A stretch of 64,000 bases of DNA from contig NZ_QCYG01000003.1 of the NCBI RefSeq assembly GCF_003072065.1, positions 62,001-126,000 of the forward strand. Reading direction: 5' to 3'. A program made the translations under genes and the position numbers. This stretch comes from Thalassorhabdomicrobium marinisediminis (GTDB taxonomy: Bacteria > Pseudomonadota > Alphaproteobacteria > Rhodobacterales > Rhodobacteraceae). This document shows, piece by piece, positions 9,939-18,497 of the stretch (within the stretch, counting starts at the first letter, position 1; each line of letters opens with the position of its first letter). The notes below the pieces were generated by a model. It made no database searches, had not been told where the DNA came from, and worked only from the letters and a program-made list of their open reading frames with translations.

Positions 9939-10667
9939 TCAGCCGCGCCCGACGAAGGGCATCTGCGTCGCCATCAGGGTCTGGAACAGGGTCGTAGCGT
10001 GCAGCGGCAGGGTCGCCATGTGCCAGACCGCATCGGCCACAAGCGCGACTTCGATCATCGGCGGGGCGGGCTGTCCGGCGGCGCGGGCAGCCTCGGCGAT
10101 GCCGCGCAGAAGATCGGTTTGCGCGTTGCCGATGTCGATCTGGCTGGCGGCGATGTCGAAGCGCCGCCCGTCGAGCGCCAGCGATTTCGTCAGCCCCGTA
10201 ACCCCGTGTTTGGTGGTGGTATAGGGCGTGGCCCCTTCGCGCGGCGCATGGGCCGAGACGGAGCCGTTGTTGATAATGCGCCCGCCGCGGGGCGACTGGT
10301 GCCGCATGAGGCCGAAGGCCGCGCGGGCACACAGGAACATCCCCGTGAGGTTGACGTTCACCGCCCTAAGCCAGTCCGCGACGGGGATTTCGTCAATGGG
10401 GGCGGCGGGGGTGAACAGCCCTGCGTTGTTGAACAGCACATCAAGCCCGCCCGCCTGAGCGGCGAAGCTGTCGAAGGCCCGCGCGACGGCGTCCGGATCG
10501 GTCACGTCGCAGGGCAGCACATGAGCCGCCGTGTGGTCACGCGCCGCGTCGCGCAGCGCGCCCTCGTCCCGGGCCAGAAGGCCCACGGTCCAGCCTTCGC
10601 GCAAGAACCGCTCGGCCACCGCGCGGCCGATGCCACGGCTGGCTCCGGTGACGAGGATGCGGCTCAC
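9939..10667 (-). CDS. Short-chain dehydrogenase/reductase
   Basis: The 242-residue classical SDR has the NAD(P) motif TGASRGIG near residue 8, NNAG in the middle, a catalytic serine (NNGSVS) and the YxxxK pair in PYTTTKHG. I use the GTG at 10667, giving MSRILVTGASRGIG; longer upstream reading adds non-family sequence. The start overlaps the stop of the upstream helicase gene by 4 nt. It converges with the TIGR02186 gene with only 2 nt between stops. The substrate is unknown. Confidence 0.88.
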   Translation of the reverse strand: MSRILVTGASRGIGRAVAERFLREGWTVGLLARDEGALRDAARDHTAAHVLPCDVTDPDAVARAFDSFAAQAGGLDVLFNNAGLFTPAAPIDEIPVADWLRAVNVNLTGMFLCARAAFGLMRHQSPRGGRIINNGSVSAHAPREGATPYTTTKHGVTGLTKSLALDGRRFDIAASQIDIGNAQTDLLRGIAEAARAAGQPAPPMIEVALVADAVWHMATLPLHATTLFQTLMATQMPFVGRG

Positions 10668-12208
10668 GCCCCTTCCCCGTCGGTCTGCGCGGCGAGTTCC
10701 AGCGGCGCGGGCGCGGCGGTGAGGTCTTCGGTCGTCAGCGGGGCGGTGGGCCGCGCGAGGCGGTTGCGCACCACCCAGCACAGACGGTTTTCGGCGCGGG
10801 TGATCGCCACATAAGCCAGCCGCTTCCACAGGGGCTGGCCCGCCTCCATCCGCCCCATGCGCGAGGCGGCGTAGATGTCGGGCGCGAAGACCTGCACCGT
10901 GTCCCACTGGCTGCCCTGCGCCTTGTGGATCGTCACCGCCGCCCCGTGCAGGAAGGTGGCGCCCATGCGGGCGGCGAAGGGGATGAAGGGCTCCTCGTCC
11001 CCTTCCAGTTCGATCTTCACGATGCTGGCGGCGCTGATGCGCGGATCCTCGGCCCCCATGACGTGCAGCCGCGAAAAGCCCGGTTTGCGCCCGGGGCCAA
11101 GGTAGATCACCTGCGCGCCCTTGATCAGGCCGCGCGCTTCAAGGTCGAGACGTTTCTTGCGGTGCTTGGCGGGCAGCTCGATGCCGTCGCAGATCAGCGG
11201 CTCGCCCTCGAGCAGTTCGTCCGGGGGCGCGCCATAGGCGTTGCGGAAGGCGTGGATCAGCTTGATGCGGGTGGCGTTGCGCCAGACCAGACAGGGCGAC
11301 CGCGCCATCAGGTCGCTTTCCACCCGCTGCGCCATGACGACGCGGTCGTCGCGGGCGGCGGCCTCTTCCACCAGGCGCTCGAAGGCGTAGAAATCCACCT
11401 GCGGATCGGCCAGCGCGTGGGCCAGATCAAGGATCGGGTTGTCGGCGGTCTGCCGGTGCACCCGGCTGAGGATGCGCTTGCGGCTGTCGGGGAGCGTGTC
11501 AAAGACCATCTGCCCGCCCTCGGCCTTGACCGGGGGCAGCTGGGCCGGATCGCCGAACAGCACCAGCGTGGGAAAGATCTCCTGCAGGTCCTGGAACTGC
11601 TTGGCGTCAAGCATGGAGGATTCGTCAACAAAGCCGATGTCGAGCGGGTCTTCGCGGCGCTTCCAGCCGGTGATGAAATCCGAGCCGCGCAGGCCAGCGG
11701 CGGCGAGCGCGGCGGGCACCGAGGAGTTGACCTCATAAGAGGCAAAGGCGCGGTCGAGGGCGACGTCGGTCAGCCCCTCGATCTCGGGGCGATCCGCCTG
11801 CCCGGCCAGCCATTCGGCGATCTGTTCGTATTCGGGATCATAGACCGGGGTGTAAAGGATGCGGTGGATCGTGGTTGCGGGCACGCCACGGGTGCGCAGC
11901 ACACTGGCCGCCTTGTTGGTGGGCGCGAGGATGGCGAGCGTGCGGCGTTCGCGGCGCTTGCGCCCTTCCCAATCGCCCGAGACGATGTCGACGCCGGAGG
12001 CGCGCAGGTTCTTGAACAGCTCGGCCAGAAGCAGCGTCTTGCCGCTGCCCGCCTTGCCCAAAATCGCAAGAACCGAACTGTCGGGATCGTCCTTCGGCGG
12101 CAGGGTGTGGCCGCCGAGCATATCGACGCCAGCGGTGCCCAGAAGGTCGGAGACGGCGTCCCAGGCTTCGGCCTGATCGTCGGAGAAGGTGAGCGCGGTA
12201 GATGACAT
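10664..12208 (-). CDS. RecD-like ATP-dependent DNA helicase
   Basis: The 514-residue superfamily 1B helicase has Walker A GKAGSGKTLL (about 45-54), motif II DESSMLD, motif III GDPAQLPPV, motif V TIHKAQGSQWD and motif VI YVAITRAENRL. These match the UvrD_C_2/RecD2-like ATPases, but it lacks the long N-terminal region of full RecD2. The start at 12208 gives MSSTALTFSDDQAEA, the expected beginning of the Q-motif region. The role is probably in DNA repair or recombination. It is translationally coupled to the SDR downstream. Confidence 0.9.
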   Translation of the reverse strand: MSSTALTFSDDQAEAWDAVSDLLGTAGVDMLGGHTLPPKDDPDSSVLAILGKAGSGKTLLLAELFKNLRASGVDIVSGDWEGRKRRERRTLAILAPTNKAASVLRTRGVPATTIHRILYTPVYDPEYEQIAEWLAGQADRPEIEGLTDVALDRAFASYEVNSSVPAALAAAGLRGSDFITGWKRREDPLDIGFVDESSMLDAKQFQDLQEIFPTLVLFGDPAQLPPVKAEGGQMVFDTLPDSRKRILSRVHRQTADNPILDLAHALADPQVDFYAFERLVEEAAARDDRVVMAQRVESDLMARSPCLVWRNATRIKLIHAFRNAYGAPPDELLEGEPLICDGIELPAKHRKKRLDLEARGLIKGAQVIYLGPGRKPGFSRLHVMGAEDPRISAASIVKIELEGDEEPFIPFAARMGATFLHGAAVTIHKAQGSQWDTVQVFAPDIYAASRMGRMEAGQPLWKRLAYVAITRAENRLCWVVRNRLARPTAPLTTEDLTAAPAPLELAAQTDGEGA

Positions 12209-12315
12209 GGGGGCGACCCTACCGGCAGGGGGCGGCGGGGACCAGATTGGAACGGCGCAAAGTGGCACTTGGGTGCTCTTTTTCTGGGCGGTGCCGGGCG
12301 GTGGGTGTGGCCGCC

Positions 12316-13086
12316 CTACTCCGCCGCCGCGGCGCGGCCGGGCCAAAGCGGTGGCGCGTCGCGGGCGGTGCCGCCGGTCACGATCAGCCCCCCGGCCACG
12401 GCGCGGGCCACGGCGTGGACCGTGTTGCTCGCCCCCAGCTTGAACCGCGCGCTTTCCACATAGGCCCGCAGGGTGTGTTCGGAAATTTCCAGCCGCTGCG
12501 CGACCTGCGCGCGGGCAAGGCCCATGGCAAGATGGGTCAGCACGTCCACCTCACGCGGGGACAGGGGCTTGACCGGCGCAGGCAGACGCTGCGCCTCGAT
12601 CGCGATGGCGCGGTGATTGAACGTGTGGGCGCACAGCAGAAGGTCGCGGCGGTGGCGGTCGATGAACCGCGCCCATCGGGGATCATCGGTGGTGTCGGTG
12701 ATAGAGAACAGGGCGAATTGCCCCTGCGGCCCGTGCAGGGGGATCGTATAGCCCTGGGTGCCAAGCCCTGCGCGCAACGCCTCGGCCCGGACCAGACGGG
12801 CCGGTTTGCCGGACCAGTCGAGCGTTTTCCAGTCCACCGGCTGCGCGCGCCGGAAACAGGCCGCGACGACCGGATCGATCCGCAGATAGCCCTGATCGAC
12901 GTAGTGCTGCACCCAGGCGGGCGGATAGGAGCCACAGCCGAATTGCCCGCCATCGGCACAAACCCAGTGATAGACCATATGCGCCACCCCGAAATGGTCG
13001 CGCAGGGCAAGGATCGAGGTCTGAAGCGCGCTAAGTTCCGTGGCCTGATCGAGGGTCTGCAAAAGCTGGCGCAGGTTGGCTTGCAT
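12316..13086 (-). CDS. LuxR-family regulator with autoinducer-binding domain
   Basis: The 256-residue protein has an N-terminal autoinducer-binding domain and a C-terminal LuxR helix-turn-helix (about 185-240, LSPREVDVLTHLAMG...AQVAQRLEISEHTLRAY). The ligand-pocket residues of TraR-type receptors are present: W58, Y62, D71-P72 and W86, plus the later glycine in GTQGY. It should therefore bind an acyl-homoserine lactone. No luxI-type synthase is visible in the window, so it may be a solo receptor or pair with a distant synthase. Its start lies 56 nt inside the upstream small gene, and a CtrA-like site precedes that gene. Confidence 0.92.
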   Translation of the reverse strand: MQANLRQLLQTLDQATELSALQTSILALRDHFGVAHMVYHWVCADGGQFGCGSYPPAWVQHYVDQGYLRIDPVVAACFRRAQPVDWKTLDWSGKPARLVRAEALRAGLGTQGYTIPLHGPQGQFALFSITDTTDDPRWARFIDRHRRDLLLCAHTFNHRAIAIEAQRLPAPVKPLSPREVDVLTHLAMGLARAQVAQRLEISEHTLRAYVESARFKLGASNTVHAVARAVAGGLIVTGGTARDAPPLWPGRAAAAE

Positions 13087-13246
13087 GTCCCGTCACCGCG
13101 CGCGGCGCCCCCTCAGGCATTTCGGCAAGTTCCGCCTGCGCGATGGTCGCGGCACTGTCGAGTTGCGCCGCCAGACGCGGAAGCCCGTTCTGTTCGGCAA
13201 AGACACGCAGGTCGTCAATTACGTCAATGATCCATTTCTGTCCCAT
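13031..13246 (-). CDS. Small conserved-type protein overlapping luxR
   Basis: The 71-residue product begins MGQKWIIDVIDDLRVFAEQNGL, a compact helical N-terminal segment that I recall from genes next to luxR regulators in Rhodobacteraceae. The last 25 residues are rich in proline and glycine and are encoded within the luxR overlap. The 56-nt out-of-frame overlap with luxR suggests coupled translation. The function is unknown; a modulator of the LuxR protein is only a guess. Confidence 0.7.
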   Translation of the reverse strand: MGQKWIIDVIDDLRVFAEQNGLPRLAAQLDSAATIAQAELAEMPEGAPRAVTGHASQPAPAFADPRSGHGT

Positions 13247-13268
13247 AAAATACTCTCAGCGGGTTCGG

Positions 13269-13283
13269 TTAATGAAGTCTTAA
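13269..13283. promoter_or_regulatory. CtrA-type site (TTAA-N7-TTAA) upstream of the luxR unit
   Basis: TTAA at 13269-13272 and TTAA at 13280-13283 are separated by exactly 7 nt, the full CtrA consensus spacing of alphaproteobacteria. On the gene strand the site ends in TTAACC. It lies 22 nt upstream of the small gene start. Binding by CtrA is inferred. Confidence 0.55.
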
Positions 13284-13382
13284 TTCCGAGTATAAACCCG
13301 CAATTCTTAACAATTCATCACGCTGAAACGACCTCGCCAGAAATGGGGGAGAGGGGCGCGGCCATGGGGTTGAAAGCAAAGC

Positions 13383-13410
13383 GGGCCGCGCGGCGCAATG
13401 CCGGCGGCCC
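13383..13410 (-). terminator. Hairpin downstream of ccr
   Basis: A 7-bp stem (GGGCCGC at 13383-13389 with GCGGCCC at 13404-13410) lies 29 nt beyond the ccr stop. On the minus strand it is followed by GCTTTGCTTT, an interrupted T-tract, so it is a plausible but imperfect terminator. Confidence 0.45.
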
Positions 13411-13439
13411 GTGATTTACGGGATGCGGGCAGGCGCCGG

Positions 13440-14723
13440 TCAGCGGCTCGCGTCGAGGACATCCTCAAGCGTGCGCAGACCGGTCTTCGGCGATTGCACC
13501 AGCACCGACATATTGCCCGGCTTGTGCTCGTTGCGCAGCATCTTGGTGTGGGCTGCGGGCAGATCGGCCCATGGGAACACCTCGGACATGCAGGGGTCGA
13601 GACGGCGTTCCACCATCAGGTTGTTGGCTGCCGACGCCTGCTTGAGGTGCGCAAAGTGCGAGCCTTGCAAGCGCTTCTGGTGCATCCACATGTAGCGCAC
13701 GTCAAAGGTGCAGTTGAAGCCGGAGGTGCCCGCGCAGATCACCACCATGCCGCCCTTTTTACAGACCAGGGTCGAGACGGGGAACGTCGCCTCGCCGGGG
13801 TGTTCAAAGACCATGTCGACGTTGTTGCCCTTGCCGGTGATGTCCCAGATCGCCTTGCCGAACTTGCGCGCCTCTTTGAACCATTCGGCGTATTCGGGGG
13901 TGTTGACCGTGGGCAGCTGGCCCCAGCAATTGAAATCGCGGCGGTTGATGACGCCCTTGGCGCCCAGCCCCATGACGAAATCGCGCTTGTCCTCGTCCGA
14001 GATCACGCCGATCGCGTTGGCCCCGGCCGTATTGATGAGCTGGATTGCGTAGGAGCCAAGGCCCCCGGATGCGCCCCAGACCAGCACGTTCTGGCCGGGC
14101 TTGAGGTCGTGGGGTTCGTGGCCGAACAGCATCCGGTAGGCGGTGGCGAGGGTCAGCGTGTAGCAGGCGCTTTCTTCCCACGTGAGGTGTTGCGGACGCG
14201 GCATGAGTTGCTGCGCCTGCACGTTGGTGAACTGCGCGAAAGAGCCATCAGGCGTCTCGTAGCCCCAGATCCGCTGGCTGGTGGAGAACATCGGGTCGCC
14301 GCCGTTGCATTCCTCATCATCGCCGTCGTCCTGATTACAGTGGACCACGACCTCGTCACCCACCTTCCAGCGCTTCACCTTGTCGCCCACGGCCCAGACG
14401 ATTCCGGACGCATCGGAGCCCGCGATATGGTAGTCTGCGCCGTGGCCGTCGAAGGGGCTGATCGGCTTGCCCAGACCGGCCCAGACGCCGTTGTAATTGA
14501 CCCCGGCTGCCATGACGAGGACCAGAACCTCGTTGGAATCAAGCGTTGGCGTATCGACAACCTCAAGCTGGAAGGCCTGATCCGGCTCACCGTGCCGCTC
14601 GCGGCGGATGGCCCAGGCGTGCATCTGCTTCGGCACGTGCCCCATGGGGGGGATTTCGCCCATCGCATAAAGGTCTTTGGTTTCAGCCTCGTATGTGAAG
14701 CCTGCATCGTGGTCGAGCGCCAT
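13440..14723 (-). CDS. ccr: Crotonyl-CoA carboxylase/reductase
   Basis: The 427-residue MDR-superfamily enzyme performs NADPH-dependent reductive carboxylation of crotonyl-CoA to ethylmalonyl-CoA, the key step of the ethylmalonyl-CoA pathway. Segments such as HVPKQMHAWAIRRERHGEPDQ, the nucleotide-binding GASGGLGSYAIQ and the CNQDDGDDEECNGGDP insertion match Rhodobacter Ccr closely over the full length. I chose the ATG at 14723, giving MALDHDAG as in the family, with GGAG 6 nt upstream; two in-frame ATGs further upstream would add only 4-7 residues. Other pathway genes here are ecm, mch and mcl2. Confidence 0.97.
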   Translation of the reverse strand: MALDHDAGFTYEAETKDLYAMGEIPPMGHVPKQMHAWAIRRERHGEPDQAFQLEVVDTPTLDSNEVLVLVMAAGVNYNGVWAGLGKPISPFDGHGADYHIAGSDASGIVWAVGDKVKRWKVGDEVVVHCNQDDGDDEECNGGDPMFSTSQRIWGYETPDGSFAQFTNVQAQQLMPRPQHLTWEESACYTLTLATAYRMLFGHEPHDLKPGQNVLVWGASGGLGSYAIQLINTAGANAIGVISDEDKRDFVMGLGAKGVINRRDFNCWGQLPTVNTPEYAEWFKEARKFGKAIWDITGKGNNVDMVFEHPGEATFPVSTLVCKKGGMVVICAGTSGFNCTFDVRYMWMHQKRLQGSHFAHLKQASAANNLMVERRLDPCMSEVFPWADLPAAHTKMLRNEHKPGNMSVLVQSPKTGLRTLEDVLDASR

Positions 14724-14810
14724 GTCCGTCTCCATCAGTTTCAATCCCGGTTTCGTGCCGCACCGCAGAATCGAAGCAGCCCTATCCGTTGATAGAGTTC
14801 GAGCGGGTAA

Positions 14811-14860
14811 CTTTGCAATAGTTGATTGCTAGATTTTGGTAATTTTATTACTTTGCGAAT
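14811..14860. promoter_or_regulatory. TTTGC-repeat region upstream of ccr
   Basis: CTTTGCAAT (14811-14819), an inverted ATTGC 5 nt later (14825-14829) and CTTTGCGAAT (14851-14860) lie 88-137 nt upstream of the ccr start, partly within the end of the preceding gene. They resemble TTTGCAAA half-sites reported for ScfR/RamB-type short-chain acyl-CoA regulators such as Rhodobacter PccR. The link is inference. Confidence 0.35.
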
Positions 14861-16247
14861 GCAGCATCGGCGGGGGCGATGCTGCGCCTGCATCGAAATG
14901 GTGGGCGATGGAGTTCGCGTAGTAGCGCAGCAGGGGGAGGTCCGATTCGACGGGGGTGACGGGGTCGCTGCCGGTGATGATCCCGCGATACCGTAGGTTG
15001 GCCAGCCCGTCCTGCGCGACCTTGTCCACCGGGCGACGGGGGGGCGGCGCGGTCTTGGGAAGCGCGGCGAGGTCGCCTGCGATATGGCTGCGGATCTCCG
15101 CCCCCGTGCGGGCCCCGGCCAGCAGCGCGCGGGCCACCAGCGGCACCGGAAGCGGTGGCACCACGCCCGAGATGCGGGCCATGATCTCGGCCCCTACGGC
15201 GCGGCTGTCGCCCCCGTGGGCGGCGGCGAAGGCGCGCAGGGACAGCGGTTGCCCGAAGCTCACGTTGGCGGTGCCGAAGGTCGAAATCTTGCCCCGCAGC
15301 CGCGCCCAGAGATAGCCCGCGACCCCGCCCAGCACGGTGAGGAGCGGCGGCCGGAAGCGGCGCACGCCGGTGGTGTCGGCCTGCACCAGAAAGCGATCCT
15401 CAAGCACGCGATCATAGTTCAGCGCCACCGGCACGAAGACCACGTCGCGCCCCGCGGGATCGAAGCCGTCGATCACATAGCTTAGAATACCCAGACGCGG
15501 CGGGGCCAGCCCGCCGGTGAGCGACAGCCCGCCCTCGGGGAACACCGCCTGCGTCACCCCGCCCTCGGTCGCCATCTGCACGTAGCGCGCAAGAACCTTG
15601 CGATACAGGCCACCGCTGAGCGACTGCCGCCGGGATTTGCGGCGGATGAAGTAGCCGCCCATCATCTTGATCACCGACGACAGCGGCCAGACCCGCGCCC
15701 ATTCGCCCACCGCATAGGACAGCGCCCCGGCGCGGCGCACCAGATAGGTCACCAGCACATAATCCATGTTCGAGCGGTGGTTCATCACGAAGATCACCGT
15801 CGCATCCCGGTCGATCGCGTCATACTGCGCGCGGTCGAACTGTCCCACGCGCAGGCGATAGAGGAACCGCGACAGCCAGCGGGCGATGCGGATCCCGAAG
15901 GAGAAATAGGCGGTGGCAGAAAACGACGGCACGATCTCGCGCGCGTAGGCGCGGGCCTTCTCGAAGGCCACATCCTCGCGAATGCCCTCGGCGCCGGCGT
16001 AGTCGTTCACCGCCTGGATCACCTGCGGGTCATAGACCAGCCGTTGAATGGTGTCGTAGCGCCGCGCCAGTTTGAAGGGCTCGATGGGTTTCTGCAGCCG
16101 CTTGTTCATCCGCGTGACGACCCGTTCCGCGCGGCGGCGAAAGAACCATCGGACCGAGGGAAACAGGAAATGCGAGGCAAAGGTCACGCCCGCGAACAGC
16201 ACGATCAGGGTCAGCAACCAAAGGGGGATCGTTACAGGGGCGGTCAT
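14829..16247 (-). CDS. PlsB-like glycerol-3-phosphate 1-O-acyltransferase
   Basis: The 472-residue protein has one N-terminal transmembrane helix (about 8-30) and a PlsC/PlsB acyltransferase domain. The catalytic HX4D motif is H157 to D162 in NHRSNMD, and the FPEGGLSLTG block fits the glycerol-3-phosphate binding region. It probably acylates glycerol-3-phosphate at the inner face of the cytoplasmic membrane. The start at 16247 (MTAPVTIPLW) gives a clean membrane anchor, although no strong ribosome binding site is seen and an in-frame start at 16307 is possible. It lies divergent to ecm and upstream of ccr. Confidence 0.85.
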   Translation of the reverse strand: MTAPVTIPLWLLTLIVLFAGVTFASHFLFPSVRWFFRRRAERVVTRMNKRLQKPIEPFKLARRYDTIQRLVYDPQVIQAVNDYAGAEGIREDVAFEKARAYAREIVPSFSATAYFSFGIRIARWLSRFLYRLRVGQFDRAQYDAIDRDATVIFVMNHRSNMDYVLVTYLVRRAGALSYAVGEWARVWPLSSVIKMMGGYFIRRKSRRQSLSGGLYRKVLARYVQMATEGGVTQAVFPEGGLSLTGGLAPPRLGILSYVIDGFDPAGRDVVFVPVALNYDRVLEDRFLVQADTTGVRRFRPPLLTVLGGVAGYLWARLRGKISTFGTANVSFGQPLSLRAFAAAHGGDSRAVGAEIMARISGVVPPLPVPLVARALLAGARTGAEIRSHIAGDLAALPKTAPPPRRPVDKVAQDGLANLRYRGIITGSDPVTPVESDLPLLRYYANSIAHHFDAGAASPPPMLHSQSNKITKI

Positions 16248-16308
16248 CGGGCGAACCTTGTCAGGGAACCGGCACAAGGTAAATAGGATGATGCCGCAGC
16301 GCAGCACG

Positions 16309-16361
16309 TTGACAAGGGTCTAATCTGTCGGATAGCTATCGCTTTGTGTAATTTTGTTGCG
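16309..16361 (+). promoter_or_regulatory. Candidate promoter and leader motif of ecm
   Basis: TTGACA at 16309-16314 is a perfect -35 box; the region 17-18 nt later (ATAGCTA) is a weak -10. Downstream, AATTTTGTTGCG at 16350-16361 recurs with one mismatch at 26592-26603 before mcl2. The promoter lies between divergent plsB-like and ecm genes. Confidence 0.4.
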
Positions 16362-16384
16362 CGCACTTGAGCGGAGACCGAACC

Positions 16385-18361
16385 ATGTCGCAAGAGCAGA
16401 AACCGAAAGCCGATCGCCCCTGGCTGTTTCGCACCTATGCGGGCCATTCGACGGCGGCGGCCTCGAACGCGCTGTATCGCAGCAATCTGGCCAAGGGGCA
16501 GACGGGCCTGTCTGTCGCTTTCGATCTGCCCACGCAGACGGGCTATGACAGCGATCACGTGCTCGCACGCGGCGAGGTTGGCAAGGTCGGCGTGCCGGTC
16601 TGCCATCTGGGCGACATGCGCGCCCTGTTCGACGCGATCCCGCTGGAACAGATGAACACCTCGATGACGATCAACGCGACCGCGCCCTGGCTTCTGGCGC
16701 TCTATATCGCTGTGGCCGAGGAACAGGGGGCAGACGTCGCGGCTTTGCAGGGCACGGTGCAGAACGACATCATCAAGGAATACCTCAGCCGGGGCACCTA
16801 TATCTGCCCCCCGGCCCCGTCGTTGCGGATGATCACCGACGTCGCCGCCTATACCCGCGAGCATCTGCCGAAATGGAACCCGATGAACGTCTGTTCCTAT
16901 CACCTGCAAGAGGCCGGCGCGACACCGCAGGAAGAGCTCGCCTTCGCGCTGGCCACCGCCATCGCCGTGCTGGACGATCTGCAAAGCAAGGTCCCCGCCG
17001 AACACTTCCCCGCCATGGTCGGGCGCATTTCCTTTTTCGTGAATGCAGGCATCCGGTTCGTGACCGAGATGTGCAAAATGCGCGCCTTTGTCGAATTGTG
17101 GGATGAAATCTGCCGCGACCGCTACGGCGTGGAAGATCCGAAATACCGCCGCTTCCGTTATGGTGTGCAGGTCAATTCGCTGGGCCTGACCGAACAGCAG
17201 CCCGAGAACAATGTCTATCGCATCTTGATTGAGATGCTGGCTGTAACGCTGTCGAAAGACGCCCGCGCCCGGGCGGTGCAATTGCCCGCCTGGAACGAGG
17301 CTTTGGGCCTGCCGCGCCCGTGGGATCAGCAATGGTCCTTGCGGATGCAGCAGATATTGGCCTTTGAAACCGACCTTCTGGAATATGACGATCTGTTTGA
17401 GGGCAATCCGGCGGTCGAGCGGAAGGTCGCGGCCCTGAAAGAAGGGGCGCGTGCGGAATTGGCGCAGATCGACGGGCTGGGCGATGCGCAGCAGAAGATC
17501 GAATTCATGAAGGCGCGGCTGGTCGAATCAAACGCCGCGCGCATCGCCGATATCGAATCCGGCGCGACCACCGTGGTCGGGGTCAACCGGTTCGAAACCG
17601 GCGAACCCTCGCCGCTGACCGCGGGGGAGGACGCGATCATGGTGAGCGATCCGCAAGCCGAAGCGGACCAGCTCGACCGTCTTGCGACCTGGAAACGGAC
17701 GCGCGACGCAGCCGCGGTAGATCGCGCGTTGGCCGAGTTGAAAACCGCCGCGCGGGAAGGGCGCAACATCATGCCCCCGTCGATCGCTGCCGCGAAGGCG
17801 GGGGTGACCACGGGCGAATGGGCCGACGTGATCCGCAAAGCCTTCGGCGAATACCGCGGCCCCACCGGCGTCAGCGCCCACCCGTCGAACCGCACCGAAG
17901 GACTGGACGAGATCCGCGACCGCGTCGATGCGGTGAGCCGCAAACTCGGCCGGAGGCTGAAGTTTCTTGTGGGAAAACCGGGCCTTGACGGCCATTCAAA
18001 CGGCGCCGAGCAGATCGCCGCCCGTGCGCGCGATTGCGGCATCGACATCACTTATGAAGGCATCCGCCTTACCCCGGACGAGATTATTGCCGCCGCTCGC
18101 CGTGACGACGCGCATATCATTGGCCTGTCCATCCTCTCGGGCTCGCACATTCCGCTGATCACCGAATTGATGGCGAAATTGCACGGCGAGAACCTGAGCC
18201 ATATCCCTGTCATTGTCGGCGGGATCATCCCGGATGAGGATGCGGCCCGCTTGAAATCCCTAGGCGTGGCGCGAATCTATACGCCGAAAGATTTCGAATT
18301 GAATGCGATTATGGGCGACATTGTGACGCTCGCTGACCCCGAACAAATCGCCGCGCAATAG
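16385..18361 (+). CDS. ecm: Ethylmalonyl-CoA mutase, B12-dependent
   Basis: The 658-residue enzyme (MeaA/Ecm group of the methylmalonyl-CoA mutase family) converts ethylmalonyl-CoA to methylsuccinyl-CoA. It has an N-terminal TIM-barrel substrate domain (LFRTYAGHSTAAASN, AFDLPTQTGYDSDH) and a C-terminal cobalamin domain with the DxHxxG motif at D535, H537 and G540. GGAG at 16373-16376 supports the ATG at 16385; a TTG at 16367 is less likely. With ccr, mch and mcl2 it places the ethylmalonyl-CoA route of acetyl-CoA assimilation in this genome. Confidence 0.96.
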   Translation: MSQEQKPKADRPWLFRTYAGHSTAAASNALYRSNLAKGQTGLSVAFDLPTQTGYDSDHVLARGEVGKVGVPVCHLGDMRALFDAIPLEQMNTSMTINATAPWLLALYIAVAEEQGADVAALQGTVQNDIIKEYLSRGTYICPPAPSLRMITDVAAYTREHLPKWNPMNVCSYHLQEAGATPQEELAFALATAIAVLDDLQSKVPAEHFPAMVGRISFFVNAGIRFVTEMCKMRAFVELWDEICRDRYGVEDPKYRRFRYGVQVNSLGLTEQQPENNVYRILIEMLAVTLSKDARARAVQLPAWNEALGLPRPWDQQWSLRMQQILAFETDLLEYDDLFEGNPAVERKVAALKEGARAELAQIDGLGDAQQKIEFMKARLVESNAARIADIESGATTVVGVNRFETGEPSPLTAGEDAIMVSDPQAEADQLDRLATWKRTRDAAAVDRALAELKTAAREGRNIMPPSIAAAKAGVTTGEWADVIRKAFGEYRGPTGVSAHPSNRTEGLDEIRDRVDAVSRKLGRRLKFLVGKPGLDGHSNGAEQIAARARDCGIDITYEGIRLTPDEIIAAARRDDAHIIGLSILSGSHIPLITELMAKLHGENLSHIPVIVGGIIPDEDAARLKSLGVARIYTPKDFELNAIMGDIVTLADPEQIAAQ

Positions 18362-18497
18362 GCGGACTCCGGCACAAAACCGTAACACAGATCACATCCA
18401 CCTGATTTGGCTATACTTTAGTACAATTTACCAATAACTTTCTGGCACGTGGGGACGAGTACTTTATTGCAATACGCATATAAGAAAGGACTGCCTT

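Noticed and set aside
12209-12315. Terminator with a T-run on the plus strand between the helicase and luxR genes
   Set aside because: The GCAC-TTGG-GTGC stem followed by T5 points along the plus strand, where no gene ends.
13440-14792. Plus-strand open frame of 464 codons antisense to ccr
   Set aside because: ccr matches its family over the full length; the antisense product has no recognisable domain.
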